A stretch of 64,000 bases of DNA from CAYRHN01 sp964424115 (GTDB lineage Bacteria; Chloroflexota; Anaerolineae; Anaerolineales; Anaerolineaceae). Positions 26,926 to 34,896 of the stretch are shown here, piece after piece. The position numbers and the translations under genes were made by a program. The stretch's first letter is position 1. Each line of letters begins with the position of its first letter. The notes below the pieces were generated by a model, which did no database searches, had not been told where the DNA came from, and was given only the letters and a program-made list of their open reading frames with translations. The stretch is from contig CAYRHN010000011.1 in NCBI GenBank assembly GCA_964424115.1, forward strand, positions 72,224-136,223, read 5' to 3'.

Positions 26926-28203
26926 ATGTCAAATTTCCTGGGCTATCGCTGCTCGATCTGCAAGACAGAGTACAAGCCCCACCAGGTGAATTACACCTGC
27001 CCTCAAGATGGCGGCAACCTGGAGGTGGTGTTGGATTACGCCTCCATTCGCCGCCACTACCAGCCGGAGGATGTTACCGCCCGCACCAATTACTCGCTCT
27101 GGCGCTATTTGCCGCCCCTCATCCCGGTTGAAGATCCCCACGCTGAAGGCACCCCATTGGATGTGGCCGGTTGGACGCCTCTCTACCACCTGCCCGGTTT
27201 GGCCGAACGGTTGGGTATCCAGCATCTATGGATCAAGGACGAGGGCCGCAATCCCACCGCTTCTTTCAAAGATCGCGCCAGCGCCGTGGTGGTGGCGCGC
27301 GCCCGTGAGATCAATGCCGATGTGGTGGTCACTGCTTCCACGGGCAATGCCGGGGCAGCCCTGGCGGGCATGTCGGCTGCGATCGGGCAGCGCAGCGTGA
27401 TCTTTGCCCCACGCACGGCTCCGCCTGCCAAGGTGGCCCAATTGCTGGTCTATGGGGCGCAGGTCATCCTGGTGGACGGTAATTATGACCAGGCCTTTGA
27501 CCTGGCCGTGGAATCCTCCAACCGGTTTGGTTGGTACTGCCGCAACACCGGCTACAACCCCTTCACCCTGGAAGGGAAAAAGACCGCCGCCTTTGAGATC
27601 TGGGAATCCCTGGTCATGCCGGAGGACGGTTACCAGGGGCCGCTGACCATCTTCGTTTCCGTTGGGGACGGCAACATCATCTCCGGCATTCATAAGGGTT
27701 TTAAAGAACTACACGCCTTGGGTTGGCTGGACGAGGTTCCGCGCCTCTTTGGCGTCCAGGCGGAAGGGTCTGCAGCGGTAGCCAATGCCTTCCGCTCCGG
27801 CACAGAGGAGATCATCCCGGTTAAATCGAGCACGTTAGCCGACAGCATTTCGGTTGACCTGCCGCGCGACGGCTTGCGCGCGGTGCGCGCCGCCCGCGAG
27901 ACTGGCGGCAGTTACATCACCGTCTCTGACGAACAGATCCTTCAGGCCATTGCCGCATTGGGCAAAGTGGGCATCTTCTCCGAACCGGCCGGCGCCACCG
28001 CCTACGCCGGGTTGGTGGAAGCGGTGCGCCAGGGCGTGATTAAGCCGCAGGATGCTGTGCTGGTGATGAACACTGGCAACGGCTTGAAAGATATCCAGGC
28101 CGCCATGCGCTCTGTCCCACAGGCGCCGGTGATCGAACCTTCCATCCCGGCCCTGGAAAAGTTGCTTCAAACGTTACATTACAAAAGGGGAAAGGAACAA
28201 TAA
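26926..28203 (+). CDS. Threonine synthase-like PLP enzyme with N-terminal zinc ribbon
   Basis: 425 residues, fold-type-II PLP enzyme. A CSICKTEY...CPQDGG zinc-ribbon-like start (Cys near 9, 12 and 25) resembles archaeal/bacterial threonine synthases. The PLP Lys is in TASFKDRAS near residue 111; phosphate-binding STGNAGAAL near 134. Annotation pipelines would call it threonine synthase, but here it sits between a purine importer and purine-ring enzymes, so it may be a dedicated lyase (ammonia-lyase type) for the last carbon-skeleton step. That role is inference. Confidence 0.75.
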   Translation: MSNFLGYRCSICKTEYKPHQVNYTCPQDGGNLEVVLDYASIRRHYQPEDVTARTNYSLWRYLPPLIPVEDPHAEGTPLDVAGWTPLYHLPGLAERLGIQHLWIKDEGRNPTASFKDRASAVVVARAREINADVVVTASTGNAGAALAGMSAAIGQRSVIFAPRTAPPAKVAQLLVYGAQVILVDGNYDQAFDLAVESSNRFGWYCRNTGYNPFTLEGKKTAAFEIWESLVMPEDGYQGPLTIFVSVGDGNIISGIHKGFKELHALGWLDEVPRLFGVQAEGSAAVANAFRSGTEEIIPVKSSTLADSISVDLPRDGLRAVRAARETGGSYITVSDEQILQAIAALGKVGIFSEPAGATAYAGLVEAVRQGVIKPQDAVLVMNTGNGLKDIQAAMRSVPQAPVIEPSIPALEKLLQTLHYKRGKEQ

Positions 28204-28205
28204 TC

Positions 28206-29150
28206 ATGCAGCCCGTTTTTAGTATCATTGCTCCGGTCTTCAATGAGCACGAATCGTTGCCGGAATTGTATAAACGTGTCAGCGAGGTGATGGACACCAC
28301 CCACGAGCCCTGGGAGCTGGTGCTGGTGGACGACGGCTCTTCGGATGGTTCGGCGGAGATCATGCGCAACCTGGCTGCCCAGGATGAGCGCGTCCGCCCG
28401 ATCATCTTTGCCCGCAATTTCGGCCACCAGATCGCCGTCACGGCCGGGTTGGATTACAGCCGCGGCCAGGCCATGGTGATCATCGACGCCGACCTGCAGG
28501 ACCCGCCGGAGGTGATCTTGGACCTGATCGCCAGGTGGCGCGAAGGTTACGAGGTGGTGTATGCTGTGCGTACCGAGCGTGAGGGGGAGTCCTGGTTCAA
28601 GAAGGCCACCGCCTCGCTTTTCTACCGCCTCATTTTCCGCATCACAGATGTCAAGATTCCCCTCGACACCGGCGATTTCCGCCTGCTCGACCGCAAGGTG
28701 GTGGATGTAATGAACAGCATGCGCGAGCGGCACCGCTTCCTGCGCGGAATGGCCTCCTGGGTAGGCTTCCGCCAGGTGGGGGTGGGCTACAAACGCCATG
28801 CCCGCTTTGCCGGTTCCACCAAGTACCCCTTGAAGAAGATGCTCAAGCTGGCCCTCAATGCCATCACCAGCTTTTCCTATTTTCCACTCCAGCTGGCCAC
28901 TTATGTTGGTTTTGTGGCTGCCGGATTGAGCGTCATCACCATCCCGGTGGTGATCATTGCTCGCCTCAGCGGCAATGCCGCCTTCCTTGGTCAGGCATCC
29001 ACCCTTATTGCCGTGCTTTTCCTGGGCGGGGTGCAGTTGATCTCTCTTGGTATTCTCGGCGAGTATATTGGCCGTATTTACGATGAAGTCAAGGGACGCC
29101 CATTGTACATTGTCAGCCAGGCGCCCGAAAAACCTACAAAGGAGAATTGA
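28206..29150 (+). CDS. Family 2 polyprenyl-phosphate glycosyltransferase (GtrB/DPM1-like)
   Basis: 314 residues. GT-A domain with the start IIAPVFNEHESLPELY near 9, VDDGSSDGS near 42, and DADLQDPPE near 96 (metal-binding DxD); LDTGDFRLLDR near 160; then two C-terminal TM segments (about 230-285). Such enzymes load a sugar onto undecaprenyl phosphate on the inner membrane face. It is only 2 nt after the upstream PLP gene and 3 nt before the next, so it is cotranscribed with purine genes although its job looks unrelated. Confidence 0.9.
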   Translation: MQPVFSIIAPVFNEHESLPELYKRVSEVMDTTHEPWELVLVDDGSSDGSAEIMRNLAAQDERVRPIIFARNFGHQIAVTAGLDYSRGQAMVIIDADLQDPPEVILDLIARWREGYEVVYAVRTEREGESWFKKATASLFYRLIFRITDVKIPLDTGDFRLLDRKVVDVMNSMRERHRFLRGMASWVGFRQVGVGYKRHARFAGSTKYPLKKMLKLALNAITSFSYFPLQLATYVGFVAAGLSVITIPVVIIARLSGNAAFLGQASTLIAVLFLGGVQLISLGILGEYIGRIYDEVKGRPLYIVSQAPEKPTKEN

Positions 29151-29153
29151 TCC

Positions 29154-30626
29154 GTGTCTAAAATTGATCTGTCTGTCCATCCCCAGTCTCTGGAGCATTC
29201 TGTCAAGCTCGCCCGCGAACGCAATATCATCATCCCCACCTTCGCACAGATGAAAAATCCTGAATTGATCCCGGCGGCCATGAAAGCCCAACTGGCAAAT
29301 ATTGGCTTGTGGGATATTGATCCCCGCAATCTTTTCCGCATCACCTGGAAGAACCAACCGGTCGCCAAAGGCGGCGGCTACGGGCGCGCCAATTACATTG
29401 AGCTTCCCTCCAGCTTGACCGGTGTTCCAGCCCGCATTTTGGCCCTGGTCGGCAAGTGGTTCCCCACTGGTGCTCACAAGGTGGGCGCGGCCTTCGGCTG
29501 CCTGGTTCCACGCCTGGTCACCGGCCAGTTCGACCCCACCACCCAAAAAGCGGTCTGGCCTTCTACCGGTAACTACTGCCGCGGCGGTGCTTATGATTCC
29601 GCCCTGCTTGGCTGCGAATCGATCGCTATTCTGCCTGAAGGGATGAGCCGCGAGCGCTTCGAATGGCTGGCCAAGGTCGCCGGCGAGGTGATCGCTACCC
29701 CCGGCACCGAAAGCAATGTGAAAGAGATCTTTGACAAGTGCTGGGAACTGCGCCGCTCCGGGCAGGATTTGATGATCTTCAACCAGTTCGAGGAATTTGG
29801 CAATTACCTCTGGCATTACGAGGTCACCGGGCATGCCATGCAGGAGGCCATTGAACATGCCATGCGTCCGGGCGATGCTTTCCGCGGTGTGGCTCTCACC
29901 ACCGGCTCCGCCGGCACCATAGCCTCCGGCGACTACCTCAAACAGATCTTCCCCGGAAGCAAGATCATCGCATCCGAGGCGCTGCAGTGCCCCACATTGT
30001 TGATGAACGGTTTTGGCGCTCACCGCATCGAGGGTATTGGCGACAAGCATGTGCCGTGGATCCATAATGTCAAGAACACCGACCTGGTGACGGCGATTGA
30101 CGACAATGCTGTGGTCAATATCTCCCGCTTGTTCAACGAACCGGTCGGGCGGGAATATTTACTGCGCAAGGGTGTTCCCCAGGAAACGGTCAATTCGCTG
30201 GATCTGATGGGCTTCTCTGGCATAGCCAACATGCTTTCGGCGATCAAGTTCGCCAAATACTACGAGCTGGGCGAACATGATATGGTGATGATCGTCCTGA
30301 CCGATTCAATGCAGCTTTACGGCAGCCGCATGCAGGAAATGCATGAGGAATTCGGCCAGTACCAGACCACCGATGCCGCGGAGCATTTTGCCCGCTACCT
30401 GCACGGTGAAAATACCAGCGCCATGCAGGAACTGACCTACCAGGACCGCAAACGTGTCCACAACCTCAAGTATTACACCTGGGTAGAACAGCAAGGCCGC
30501 ACCTACGAGGAGATCCAGGCCCAGTGGTATGACCCCGCTTACTGGACCAGCGTCCAGGGCCAGGCGGGAGAGGTCGACGCGCTCATCACCGAGTTCAATC
30601 ATCGCACCGGCCTGCTGAAAGGATAA
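29154..30626 (+). CDS. Large PLP-dependent fold-type-II enzyme (tryptophan synthase beta superfamily)
   Basis: 490 residues from a GTG behind AAAGGAGA. The PLP Lys is likely in PTGAHKVGAAFG near residue 108; STGNYCRGGAYDSALL near 133 is the phosphate-binding/dimer loop; TTGSAGTIASGDYLKQ near 249. It is longer than threonine synthase or YgeX and does not show typical YgeX sequence. Position between YgeW/YgeY genes and the hydantoinase suggests an amino-acid lyase acting on a purine-derived product such as 2,3-diaminopropionate; the substrate is not shown by sequence. Confidence 0.75.
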   Translation: MSKIDLSVHPQSLEHSVKLARERNIIIPTFAQMKNPELIPAAMKAQLANIGLWDIDPRNLFRITWKNQPVAKGGGYGRANYIELPSSLTGVPARILALVGKWFPTGAHKVGAAFGCLVPRLVTGQFDPTTQKAVWPSTGNYCRGGAYDSALLGCESIAILPEGMSRERFEWLAKVAGEVIATPGTESNVKEIFDKCWELRRSGQDLMIFNQFEEFGNYLWHYEVTGHAMQEAIEHAMRPGDAFRGVALTTGSAGTIASGDYLKQIFPGSKIIASEALQCPTLLMNGFGAHRIEGIGDKHVPWIHNVKNTDLVTAIDDNAVVNISRLFNEPVGREYLLRKGVPQETVNSLDLMGFSGIANMLSAIKFAKYYELGEHDMVMIVLTDSMQLYGSRMQEMHEEFGQYQTTDAAEHFARYLHGENTSAMQELTYQDRKRVHNLKYYTWVEQQGRTYEEIQAQWYDPAYWTSVQGQAGEVDALITEFNHRTGLLKG

Positions 30627-30628
30627 AC

Positions 30629-31198
30629 ATGCCTGATGCCGGTATCCGCCCGCAGGCGCTCATCCTGGTCGCGGTCATTCCGCAACCCCGCGACCTGGAA
30701 ATTGTGCGCCTGCTGGGGTGGTACCGTATGCGGTTTCGCAGCGCGCCAAAGGTTGTGACGGTGGATTACCTGGCTTTCTACCAGCCGTCCTCCTTTGGCG
30801 CGCAGCACCGCTGGCGCATCGAGCATCTGGCCGAGGTGCGCGGCGTGGAACTGGTCACCCGCCGCGAGCTGTTCCGCGACCAGCCCGACCATCCCCGCGC
30901 CAACGAGGAGTATTACAAGCTCCAAACCGGCCCGCTGTTGACCCTTGCTCAACCCATCCTCGCACCCACCTGGCGCCGGGTGACTTTTCTCTACACCACC
31001 GGCGAACTGCTCAATGCTGCCCGCACCGTCAACGACTTGGTGGTACGCACCGAGGAGCGCCAGGTGCTTTGGCGGTCTCTGCGCGAACGCGCCCGCCAGG
31101 CGGGCAGCTATCAGGTTTCCGACCTGCCGGAGATCGCGCTTGATCCAGCTCTGCTTGCCATGCTGGGCGACCTGTCCGTTTCTATGCCAAAAAGCTAA
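30629..31198 (+). CDS. Conserved protein of unknown function (GWYRM motif)
   Basis: 189 residues, soluble, basic. A conserved-looking block LEIVRLLGWYRMRF (from about residue 23) is followed by VDYLAFYQPSSFG and HRWRIEHLAEVRG, and a later RRVTFLYTTGELL near 127. No catalytic motif is recognised. It lies 2 nt after the PLP gene and 20 nt before the hydantoinase. I have no function for it. Confidence 0.6.
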   Translation: MPDAGIRPQALILVAVIPQPRDLEIVRLLGWYRMRFRSAPKVVTVDYLAFYQPSSFGAQHRWRIEHLAEVRGVELVTRRELFRDQPDHPRANEEYYKLQTGPLLTLAQPILAPTWRRVTFLYTTGELLNAARTVNDLVVRTEERQVLWRSLRERARQAGSYQVSDLPEIALDPALLAMLGDLSVSMPKS

Positions 31199-31218
31199 AA
31201 GACCCTTATGGAGGTCCA

Positions 31219-32658
31219 ATGACCCTGCTGATCAAAAATGGCACGCTTATTACTGCATCGGAAACCATCGCTGCTGATATTTTGGTCGAAGGAGAGAAGA
31301 TCGTTGGCATTGGCCCGGGGCTTCCCGTCCCGCCAGATGCCGAGGTGGTCGACGCCGCCGGTAAGTTGATCCTGCCGGGGGGAGTGGATGTGCATACACA
31401 CTTTGATCTGCCCATGTCTGGCACGGTCTCCAGCGACGACCACTATACCGGCCATAAGGCGGCTGCCTTTGGCGGTACCACCACCGTGATCGACTTTGTC
31501 TCTCAGGATCATTCCTCCCTGTTGGAGAACCTGGCCCAATGGCATGAAAAGGCCGATCCGAAGGCCGCCGTAGATTTTGGCTTCCACATGAACATCTCCC
31601 ATCTGGATGCCCAGGTGGAGGAAGACCTGCCGGAACTGGTCGGTGAAGGCGTCACCAGCCTGAAGGTCTTCACTGCCTACAACAACCGCCTGCGCCTGCC
31701 GGATGGCGATATATTCCGCGTCCTGCGCCTGGCTGGCGAACACGGCCTGCTCACCCTGGTGCATGCCGAGAACGGCGATGTGATCGACATCCTTGTCCAG
31801 GAAGCTCTGGCAGCCCACCATTACACTCCCGAATGGCACGCCCGCACCCGTCCCGCCTGGGGCGCGGTGGAGGCGGTCTTGCGTTCCGCTTCTCTGGCTG
31901 CCCAGGCCGGCGCGCCGCTATACGTGGTGCATATGAATGCTGCCGGCGAGGTGGATATGCTTGATTACGCCCGCCAGCATGGGCTGCATGTGATGGGCGA
32001 GACCTGCCCCCAGTACCTCTTTTTCACCGAGGAAAGTCTGCGCCAGGCCGACGGTTCAAAATTAGTCTGCTCGCCGCCCCTCCGCCAGGCCCAGGACAAC
32101 CGCCGCCTGTGGGAGGGCCTCAATGCCGGCACCCTGCAAGTGATCGCCACCGACCACTGCCCCTTCTTCTACCGCGGCAACCGCCCGATCCTCTACGAGG
32201 GCAAACCCGTTGCCATTCCCGGTAAGGAACTCGGTCAGGATGATTTCACCCGCATCCCCAACGGACTGCCGGGCGTGGGCGACCGCCTGCCGGTCTTGTG
32301 GACCTACGGCGTGCGCGCTGGACGGCTGACCCCCAACCAGTTCGTTGCCCTATGTTGTACCCAGCCTGCGCGCATCTTTGGTCTTTATCCGCGCAAAGGC
32401 ACGCTCATGCCCGGCGCAGATGCTGATATTGCCATCTGGGATCCGGCCATGACCCTCACGTACGGCACCGCCTACAGCCAGCAGCGCACCGATTACAACC
32501 TCTACGAAGGCTGGGAACTGGTTGGTTGGCCGGTCAAGGTTTTCCTGCGTGGAAAATGTATTGTGGATTGGAATGCGCCCACTCCCGACCAGCGCTGGAA
32601 GGGCCGCGCTGGGATGGGCCAATTCATCTATCGCAAGCCCTTCAATCCGGTGCTCTAA
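31219..32658 (+). CDS. Dihydropyrimidinase/hydantoinase (HyuA-like)
   Basis: 479 residues, amidohydrolase superfamily cyclic amidase. Metal motif GGVDVHTHFDLPM near 56, the carbamylated-Lys context TSLKVFTAYN near 148, His pair in HAENGD near 182 and VHMNAAGE near 238, and ATDHCPF near 312 (metal Asp). It opens hydantoin or dihydropyrimidine rings. In urate clusters a HyuA-type enzyme opens a ring of the ureide intermediate before YgeY and YgeW act. GGAGG ribosome site 5 nt before the ATG. Confidence 0.9.
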   Translation: MTLLIKNGTLITASETIAADILVEGEKIVGIGPGLPVPPDAEVVDAAGKLILPGGVDVHTHFDLPMSGTVSSDDHYTGHKAAAFGGTTTVIDFVSQDHSSLLENLAQWHEKADPKAAVDFGFHMNISHLDAQVEEDLPELVGEGVTSLKVFTAYNNRLRLPDGDIFRVLRLAGEHGLLTLVHAENGDVIDILVQEALAAHHYTPEWHARTRPAWGAVEAVLRSASLAAQAGAPLYVVHMNAAGEVDMLDYARQHGLHVMGETCPQYLFFTEESLRQADGSKLVCSPPLRQAQDNRRLWEGLNAGTLQVIATDHCPFFYRGNRPILYEGKPVAIPGKELGQDDFTRIPNGLPGVGDRLPVLWTYGVRAGRLTPNQFVALCCTQPARIFGLYPRKGTLMPGADADIAIWDPAMTLTYGTAYSQQRTDYNLYEGWELVGWPVKVFLRGKCIVDWNAPTPDQRWKGRAGMGQFIYRKPFNPVL

Positions 32659-32662
32659 GCGC

Positions 32663-34306
32663 ATGCTCCTGATCCCGGTAGTTCTGCTGCTGATCCTGGC
32701 CTTATCGATGGCAATCCGCCAGCAGGTTCGCCCCAGCCTGGGGGGATCCTGGCTGACCGCCGTGATCGGCGTGCTGGTCGTATGGGTCATCCTGCTGGTC
32801 TTCCGCTGGCTGCCGCTTCCCGCAGTGCCGATGGGCAACTGGCTGTCCCTCTCTACCGATCAGACGGGCGGGGCTGCCTACCCGATCCAGTTTCAAATGG
32901 ACGATGCCGGGTGGAGTTACGCCTTTGCCCTGGTTTCGGTCCTGTTGGCGGTGTTGATGACCGCCGCGGCGCGCCAGCTGGCAATGAACACCTTCTATAA
33001 TTGGATACGATCCATCGTCCTGGTGGCGCTCGGCTTGATGGCTGTCTTTGCCGCCACTCCTCTCGCGCTGGTCTTGAGCTGGATGGCGGTCGATCTGACC
33101 GAGCTGGGCCTGCTGCTCACGGTTCTGCCTGACCGGCGCCTCAACCAGCGCGCTGTGCTGGCTTTTTCTGCCCGCGTGCTCGGCACCCTGCTCATGCTCT
33201 GGGCAGCTATTTCCTCGCGCGCGGTTGATCCGCTCACCGGCCAAAGTTTGCCGTTTTCCCTCGCGGCGGTCAGTCCGCAGATCAGTCTGTTCGTCCTGCT
33301 GGCTGCCGGGCTGCGCCTGGGCGTTCTGCCGCTGCATCTCCCTTTCCCCGAGGATTTGCCGGTGCGGCGCGGTTGGGGAACTACCCTGCGCATGGTCAGC
33401 ATGGCCACTAGCTTGGTGGTGCTGGCGCGCCTGCCCTCTGGTGCGGTTCCGGTCGAATGGTCCTTCCCTTTGCTGCTCTTCGCCGCCCTGGCTGCACTGT
33501 ACGGCGCGGTCACCTGGTTCACCACCGATGAGTTGAAGGGCCGTCCCTATTGGATGATCTCCCTGGCCGGGATGGCGGTGGGTTGCGTCATTCGCGGCTA
33601 TCCTCAGGCTACCCTGGCCTGGGGAATGGCTCTCATCCTCCCCGGCGCCATGCTCTTCCTTTACTCTGCGCGTACCCCAACATTACTGTATGTGATGTTC
33701 CTGGGCCTGTTCAGCCTCAGCGGGTTGCCTTTCACCCCTGCGGCCAGCGGCTGGGCCGGTTTGGTCATTCCGCCTTTCAACCTGCCGGATATTATCTATA
33801 TTGTTTCGTATGCCCTGCTGCTGCTCGGTTATTTACGACATATCTTCCGCCCCGGGCAACCCCTGGCGGATATGGATCGTTGGATGCAGACCGTCTATCC
33901 CTTTGGAATTGTGATCCTGCTTATCGCCGCCTGGCTGATCGCTGTGTTTGGCTGGCAGGATTCGCTGTCCCTGGGCAACTGGTGGGCCAGCCTGGTCACT
34001 TTGCTTCTGGCCGGGGTGGGGTGGTTCTTTCTCCGCCGCCAAACTTCTGCTGCCCCGCTGGAAGCTGAACCGCTGGAAAAGTCCCCCTCCTGGTGGGCTT
34101 CCCCGCCGGTTCAGCGCGTGGCGGGGGCGTTATCCCGCTTCTTCAGCCTGGACTGGTTATACGTCCTCCTCCTCTTGCTCTACCGGGCTGTGCGCCGGGT
34201 GGTGGAGACCATGCGCCTGCTGCTGGAGGGCGACGGCGGTTTGCTCTGGGTGCTGGTGCTGCTGGCCTTGCTGGTCATTCTCCTCCAGCCTGGAGGTGGG
34301 GCTTGA
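32663..34306 (+). CDS. Divergent NuoM/NuoL-like proton-antiporter-type membrane subunit
   Basis: 547 residues with about 14 hydrophobic segments. It resembles the proton_antipo_M (NuoL/M/N, MrpA/D) family in size and topology. The start at 32663 lies 4 nt after the hydantoinase stop, so the module may be cotranscribed with the purine cluster. The TM5 region reads WMAVDLTELGLLL near 150, an acidic residue inside a TM helix as expected of ion-translocating subunits. Distant assignment. Confidence 0.6.
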   Translation: MLLIPVVLLLILALSMAIRQQVRPSLGGSWLTAVIGVLVVWVILLVFRWLPLPAVPMGNWLSLSTDQTGGAAYPIQFQMDDAGWSYAFALVSVLLAVLMTAAARQLAMNTFYNWIRSIVLVALGLMAVFAATPLALVLSWMAVDLTELGLLLTVLPDRRLNQRAVLAFSARVLGTLLMLWAAISSRAVDPLTGQSLPFSLAAVSPQISLFVLLAAGLRLGVLPLHLPFPEDLPVRRGWGTTLRMVSMATSLVVLARLPSGAVPVEWSFPLLLFAALAALYGAVTWFTTDELKGRPYWMISLAGMAVGCVIRGYPQATLAWGMALILPGAMLFLYSARTPTLLYVMFLGLFSLSGLPFTPAASGWAGLVIPPFNLPDIIYIVSYALLLLGYLRHIFRPGQPLADMDRWMQTVYPFGIVILLIAAWLIAVFGWQDSLSLGNWWASLVTLLLAGVGWFFLRRQTSAAPLEAEPLEKSPSWWASPPVQRVAGALSRFFSLDWLYVLLLLLYRAVRRVVETMRLLLEGDGGLLWVLVLLALLVILLQPGGGA

Positions 34307-34896
34307 TCTTCCGCGACCTGGCCTTTATTCCCCTGGTTTTGATCGTGGTCGCTTCTGGGCTGATCATGATCCAGCTTTCCTGGCGGCGCATGATGATCGC
34401 CCTGGCAGTGCAGTACCTGGCTGCTTTTTGGTTGGTGGCGCTTAGCTGGCCGTTTGGCCTGGCGCTGGTCAAGCTGATCGTGGGCTGGGTGGCCTGCGTG
34501 GTGTTGGGCAGCTCTCCCGGCGCTGCTGTTGAAGATTCCGCCGGAGACCCCAAAAGCGCGTCGCTCGCCCGCTGGTTCCGCTCTTTTGTCGCCCTGCTTG
34601 GCCTGGCGCTGGCCTTCAGCCTGGCGCCCGGCCTGGGAACCTGGCTATCTGCCCCCACTGAGACGCTCTACGGCGGCCTGGCCCTCATCCTGGCCGGCCT
34701 GCTTGAACTGGGTATGACCACACGTCCCGGAAAATCGGTCGTCGGGCTGCTGACCGCCCTCAGCGGATTTGAGATCCTCTACGCCTCACTGGAATCCTCT
34801 GTCCTGGTGGCCGGCCTGCTGGCAGTCATCACCTTGGGCCTATCGCTGGTAGCCGCCTATGCCATCTCGGCCACAGCCGAGGAGGGGCCTCAATGA
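34303..34896 (+). CDS. Small multi-TM membrane subunit
   Basis: 197 residues from a TTG start overlapping the previous stop (TTGA); GGAGG is 6 nt upstream. Five to six hydrophobic segments and a short polar loop near residue 65-85. It is flanked on both sides by NuoM/N-like proteins and overlaps both (4-nt overlap with the next), so it is surely part of the same complex. NuoJ/NuoK- or MrpC-like roles are possible but not shown. Confidence 0.6.
   Translation: MIFRDLAFIPLVLIVVASGLIMIQLSWRRMMIALAVQYLAAFWLVALSWPFGLALVKLIVGWVACVVLGSSPGAAVEDSAGDPKSASLARWFRSFVALLGLALAFSLAPGLGTWLSAPTETLYGGLALILAGLLELGMTTRPGKSVVGLLTALSGFEILYASLESSVLVAGLLAVITLGLSLVAAYAISATAEEGPQ

Noticed and set aside
28179..30065. 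628-codon ORF on the minus strand opposite the glycosyltransferase and PLP genes
   Set aside because: Shadow of two well-supported plus-strand genes in GC-rich DNA; no domain, no ribosome site, protein composition not natural.
29154..30626. Direct naming of this gene as ygeX
   Set aside because: It is about 90 residues longer and I do not see YgeX-specific sequence; function kept as inference.
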